28,111 nucleotides of DNA from Bacillota bacterium (GTDB lineage: Bacteria > Bacillota > Clostridia > Tissierellales > Sedimentibacteraceae): positions 1 through 28,111 of the forward strand of contig JARBUP010000012.1 of the NCBI GenBank assembly GCA_029239575.1, written 5' to 3'. This document shows positions 24,885-28,111 of the stretch, piece by piece (the stretch's first letter is position 1; the number at the start of each line of letters is the position of its first letter). A program made the translations under genes and the position numbers. Below the pieces are notes generated by a model. That model did no database searches. It was given only the letters and a program-made list of their open reading frames with translations, and had not been told where the DNA came from.

Positions 24885-26996
24885 ATGAACTTTAAAGAAA
24901 AAATATTAGCATTTATGAAAGAAGAAGCTTATAAGCCGCTTACATTAAATGAATTGTTGTCTGAACTTCAAATAGAACCAAGCATGAAAAAAGATTTGTT
25001 AAAAGTATTAAATGAGTTAGAGAATGAAGGTAAAATAATATTCACAAGGGCAGAAAGATACGGAATACCAGAAAAAATGAACTTAGTAATAGGTACATTA
25101 GAAGGAAACCAAAAAGGATTTGCTTTTCTTAGACCGGATGACAAAGAGATAAAAGATATTTTTATTTCACCTGTTGACACAAATGGAGCAATGCATGGAG
25201 ACAGAGTTATTGTAAGACCAGCGAAACCAACGGAAGATTCTAAAAGTCCTGAAGGTAAAGTTATTCGTATAATTGAAAGGGCTAACACTTTTGTAATTGG
25301 TACATTTCAAAATAGTAAAAATTTTGGATTTGTGGTTCCTGACGATAAAAAAATTGCATACGATATATTTATACCAAGAGAAGAAGTCCACGGAGCTAAA
25401 ACTAATGACAAAGTTTCTGTAAAAATAACAGAATGGCCTGAAAAAAGGAAAAATCCTGAAGGCAAAGTTGTGGAAATAATTGGAGACATAGAAGACACTA
25501 AAACTCATATAGAAGCTATATTGTTAAGTAAAAAAGTAAGACAATTCTTCTCAGATGAAGTAATAAAAGAAGCTAAAAAAGTTTCTGAAGAAGGAATTCA
25601 CGATGAAGAATTAACACGCAGAAGAGACTTAAGAGATTTAGTAATTATCACAATAGACGGAGCTGATGCTAAAGACTTAGATGATGCTGTTTATGTTAGA
25701 AAAATAAATGAAGCAGAATATATGCTCGGTGTTCACATAGCAGATGTAACTCATTACGTTAGAGAAGATAGGAATTTAGATAAAGAAGCATTAAAAAGAG
25801 CTACAAGTATTTATTTATCTGATAGAGTAATTCCTATGCTCCCAAAAGAATTATCAAACGGAGTTTGTAGTTTAAATCCTAATGAAGATAAACTTACTTT
25901 ATCCTGTGAAATGGTAATTAATGCAGAAGGTAAAGTTACTGATTATGAAATATTTGAAAGTATTATAAAAAATCATTATAGAATGACATATACTGATGTT
26001 TCAAATATTCTTGAAAATGAGGATGAAGAACTCTCTAAAAAGTATGCTGAAATAGTACCTATGTTAAAAGACATGGACGTGTTAGCTAAAATATTAAGAA
26101 AAAGAAGAGAAGTAAGAGGAAGCATTGATTTTGAGTTTCCAGAAACAAAAATAATAACTGATGAATCAGGAAAAGCAATAGATGTAACTAAATATGAAAG
26201 AAGAGTTTCTAATAAAATAATAGAAGAATTCATGCTTGTTTGCAATGAAACAGTTGCAGAACATTATTATTGGCTCAACATGCCATTTGTTTATAGAATA
26301 CATGAGGATCCAGAAGATGAAAAAATGTATGAGTTTGGCAAATTTATTCATAATTTAGGATATACTCTAAAAGGCCAAGGAATACATCCAAAAGAATTAC
26401 AGCAACTTTTATTAAAAATAAAAGGAACAAAAGAAGAAGCTATAATAAATAATATGATGCTTCGTTCTTTAAGAAAAGCAGTATATTCTCCAGAATGTTC
26501 ACCACACTTTGGATTAGCAGCAACATATTACTGCCATTTTACTTCTCCAATAAGAAGATATCCTGACCTTCAAATACACAGGATTATTAAAAGCCAAATA
26601 AAAGGCAGAATATCAGAAGAATCAATGAACAAACTTTCAGTAAGAACAGGGTTAGTAGCAGAACAATCTTCAAAAATGGAAAGAGTTGCAGATGAAATAG
26701 AAAGAGATACAAATAAAATAAAAATAGCTGAATTTATGTCCGATAAAATTGGTGAAGAATATGAAGGGGTTGTATCTGGAGTTACAAGTTTTGGATTATT
26801 TGTTGAACTTGAAAACACAGTAGAAGGCTTAGTTCACATATCTAATATGATTGATGATTATTATATATTTAATAATGAGAACAAAGAATTAGTGGGCCAA
26901 GGAAGCAACAAAACATATAGAATCGGTGATGAAGTTAAAATTAAGTTAGCTAAAGTAAGCATCGCAAGAGCAGAAATAGATTTCGTTTTAATATAA
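24885..26996 (+). CDS. rnr: Ribonuclease R
   Basis: A 703-residue 3'-to-5' exoribonuclease. Domains in order: N-terminal winged helix (1-65), two cold-shock domains (about 68-215, with GFAFLRPDD and FGFVVPDD), the RNB catalytic domain with metal-binding Asp residues in DGADAKDLDDAVYV and the FTSPIRRYPDL block, and a C-terminal S1 domain (EGVVSGVTSFGLFVEL). It ends shortly after S1 without the basic tail of the E. coli enzyme. It degrades structured RNA and, with SmpB-tmRNA, faulty messages. GAGAGAAGG lies before the ATG. Confidence 0.97.
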   Translation: MNFKEKILAFMKEEAYKPLTLNELLSELQIEPSMKKDLLKVLNELENEGKIIFTRAERYGIPEKMNLVIGTLEGNQKGFAFLRPDDKEIKDIFISPVDTNGAMHGDRVIVRPAKPTEDSKSPEGKVIRIIERANTFVIGTFQNSKNFGFVVPDDKKIAYDIFIPREEVHGAKTNDKVSVKITEWPEKRKNPEGKVVEIIGDIEDTKTHIEAILLSKKVRQFFSDEVIKEAKKVSEEGIHDEELTRRRDLRDLVIITIDGADAKDLDDAVYVRKINEAEYMLGVHIADVTHYVREDRNLDKEALKRATSIYLSDRVIPMLPKELSNGVCSLNPNEDKLTLSCEMVINAEGKVTDYEIFESIIKNHYRMTYTDVSNILENEDEELSKKYAEIVPMLKDMDVLAKILRKRREVRGSIDFEFPETKIITDESGKAIDVTKYERRVSNKIIEEFMLVCNETVAEHYYWLNMPFVYRIHEDPEDEKMYEFGKFIHNLGYTLKGQGIHPKELQQLLLKIKGTKEEAIINNMMLRSLRKAVYSPECSPHFGLAATYYCHFTSPIRRYPDLQIHRIIKSQIKGRISEESMNKLSVRTGLVAEQSSKMERVADEIERDTNKIKIAEFMSDKIGEEYEGVVSGVTSFGLFVELENTVEGLVHISNMIDDYYIFNNENKELVGQGSNKTYRIGDEVKIKLAKVSIARAEIDFVLI

Positions 26997-27007
26997 ATTA
27001 ATTTCTT

Positions 27008-27063
27008 ATGGCAGGTTAATGATAAAAATGTAAATACTGCATGATTATTATTAAATCTGCCAT
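27008..27063 (+). other. Inverted repeat between rnr and smpB
   Basis: ATGGCAG (27008-27014) pairs with CTGCCAT (27057-27063), and TTAAT with ATTAA just inside, around a long AT-rich loop. It ends on the base before the -35 of the smpB promoter. It may be the 3' end structure of the rnr mRNA; it has no U tract. Confidence 0.5.
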
Positions 27064-27092
27064 TTGACATAATAAAAATTTAATGCTATAAT
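27064..27092 (+). promoter_or_regulatory. Consensus sigma-A promoter of smpB-ssrA
   Basis: TTGACA (27064-27069), exactly 17 bases, TATAAT (27087-27092) with a TGC extension. It is a perfect match to consensus and the strongest promoter in the window, fitting the high level of tmRNA needed. Start near 27099. Confidence 0.9.
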
Positions 27093-27121
27093 CAATTTAC
27101 ACTTAAGGTTAAGGTGATTAT

Positions 27122-27580
27122 ATGGCGCAAAATAATAATAATTTTAAAATTGTTGCAGGCAACAAAAAAGCTCATCACGATTATTTTATAGAAGAAAAAT
27201 ATGAAGCTGGCTTAGTTTTAAATGGCACAGAAGTAAAATCGATCAGACAGGGCAAAGTAAACTTAAAAGATAGTTATGTTAATATTAAGGATGGGGAAGC
27301 ATATGTATTTAATATGCATGTAAGCCCATACGAAAAAGGTAATATTTATAACGTGGATCCTTTAAGAGTAAGAAAAATATTATTAAACAAAAGAGAAATA
27401 AGAAAATTAGTTGGTTTAATAACATTAAAGGGTTATTCTTTAATACCATTAAGTTTATATTTAAAAAATGGTAAAGTTAAAATGGATTTAGCCGTTGCAA
27501 GAGGCAAGAAAAATTATGACAAACGCCAAGTCTTAGCAAAGAAAGATGCTGAAATGAGAATTAGAAGACAAGAAGACTAA
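27122..27580 (+). CDS. smpB: tmRNA-binding protein SmpB
   Basis: A 152-residue RNA-binding protein that carries tmRNA into stalled ribosomes. Family blocks are all present: KKAHHDYFIEEKYEAGLVL, NGTEVKSIRQGKVNLKDSYV, NMHVSPYEKGN, RKILLNKREI, and the C-terminal tail VARGKKNYDKRQVLAKKDAE that enters the mRNA channel. AAGGTGA precedes the ATG. Its stop codon lies in a 16-base palindrome (TAATCAAATTTGATTA, 27578-27593), and tmRNA starts 25 bases after the stop. Confidence 0.97.
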   Translation: MAQNNNNFKIVAGNKKAHHDYFIEEKYEAGLVLNGTEVKSIRQGKVNLKDSYVNIKDGEAYVFNMHVSPYEKGNIYNVDPLRVRKILLNKREIRKLVGLITLKGYSLIPLSLYLKNGKVKMDLAVARGKKNYDKRQVLAKKDAEMRIRRQED

Positions 27581-27605
27581 TCAAATTTGATTAGCAATAT
27601 ATCTC

Positions 27606-27957
27606 GGGGGCGTAAATGGTTTCGACGGGGGTATAGAAGGAAGATAAGCGAGTCGTTGTCGCCAAACAACGATAAAAGTGGCAACAAAAATAAACGCAAA
27701 AAACGAAAATTTAGCATACGCAGCTTAATTAGCTGTTAGCTTGTTCCCCTTAGCCCACCTGCAGGCTAAACGGGAGCATCATCTAAAGCAGGGAACTGCA
27801 TCAGGGGTTCTGTGACCTGGTGTTGAACAATTGCAGATAGCCGATCCTTCAGCCTGACCATAGGCGGTTGGTGAAGCGAAACTTAAATTATGGTCTGCAC
27901 TCGGAGAAAGTCTTGTGGAAATATTTTCGGACGTGGGTTCGACTCCCACCGCCTCCA
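27606..27957 (+). ncRNA. ssrA: Transfer-messenger RNA (tmRNA)
   Basis: The 5' end GGGGGCG pairs with the 3' CGCCTCC (27950-27956) to form the acceptor stem, with discriminator A at 27957; CCA is not encoded. The conserved GTAAATGGTTTCGACGGGGG and the T arm GTGGGTTCGACTCCCAC are present. The tag frame starts with GCA at 27696, after TAAAC, and reads AKNENLAYAA with stop TAA at 27726-27728. It rescues stalled ribosomes with SmpB. The RNA is probably cut from the smpB transcript by RNase P. Confidence 0.96.
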
Positions 27958-27959
27958 TA

Positions 27960-28087
27960 AAATATGCGGCTGAAGCCGCAATAAACGTGAACAGTGAACA
28001 CTGAACAATGAGCAACTAAATATGACAGCTAAAGTTAGCCGCATATTTGTACTGTTCAATGTTCCGTGTTCATTTTTCATTGTTCAC
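27960..28087 (+). repeat. Short-repeat element with interleaved inverted repeats
   Basis: AAATATGCGGCT (27960-27971) recurs inverted as AGCCGCATATTT (28037-28048). A run of GTGAACAGTGAACACTGAAC type (27987-28010) is matched by inverted copies of the GTTCA/TGTTCAC type (28054-28087). The two pairs interleave rather than nest. A compact hairpin TGCGGC-TGAA-GCCGCA (27965-27980) may end the tmRNA precursor. The open frames across it on the minus strand are low-complexity and not genes. The remaining 24 bases of the window show nothing. Confidence 0.7.
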
Positions 28088-28111
28088 TTAATCTTTTATT
28101 ATTTATTAACT

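Noticed and set aside
27578..27593. Palindrome TAATCAAATTTGATTA as a terminator of smpB
   Set aside because: The stem is AT-only with no loop and no T run; it more likely reflects chance or a processing site before tmRNA.
27779..28080. Minus-strand open frames over tmRNA and the repeat element
   Set aside because: They are low-complexity translations of tmRNA and repeat sequence, a known artefact; no ribosome site or family match.

Overview
The window looks like chromosomal DNA from an AT-rich, Gram-positive anaerobe of the Clostridia/Tissierellia type. By eye GC is about 30 %. Strong AGGAGG-type ribosome sites, TTGACA/TATAAT-like promoters, and the gene order cggR-gapA-pgk-tpiA-gpmI-eno-secG ... 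rnr-smpB-ssrA all point to Firmicutes. The genus cannot be named from the sequence alone. There are no phage, transposase or CRISPR genes; nearly everything is housekeeping, and the interest lies in regulatory DNA and in a few protein details.

Layout. (1) 1-1853, minus strand: a promoter, a single-aptamer glycine riboswitch with a terminator, then a small ACT-domain protein (UPF0237) and a PFL-like UPF0210/DUF711 protein that runs off the left edge. (2) 1906-4299, plus strand: a Cof-type HAD phosphatase and rpoN (sigma-54). (3) 4300-11273: an oligopeptide ABC transporter operon (binding protein, M24 X-Pro aminopeptidase, two permeases, two ATPases). Its leader is complex: a sigma-A promoter, an intrinsic terminator with a sigma-54-like -24/-12 sequence lying on it, and a long hairpin. 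(4) 11274-18603: the central glycolytic operon headed by its own regulator CggR, with operator-like repeats upstream. (5) 18604-21212: secG behind two look-alike promoters, then a membrane pyrophosphatase. (6) 21214-26996: an alpha/beta hydrolase, a membrane-anchored MurF-like ligase, D-Ala-D-Ala ligase and RNase R. (7) 27064-28111: smpB, tmRNA and a short-repeat element.

How it fits together. The opp operon with an embedded X-Pro aminopeptidase suggests peptide uptake and breakdown, in keeping with an amino-acid-using lifestyle. The glycolytic operon carries the triose half of glycolysis under CggR-type control. Its GAPDH lacks the usual NAD-specifying residues, so it may use NADP. The pyrophosphatase would recover energy from biosynthetic PPi as an ion gradient. 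SmpB, tmRNA and RNase R form the ribosome-rescue and RNA-decay set.

The best candidate for something not well described is the minus-strand unit at the left: a glycine riboswitch controlling the uncharacterised UPF0237-UPF0210 pair. Next come the sigma-54-like site beside rpoN and the GAPDH coenzyme pocket.
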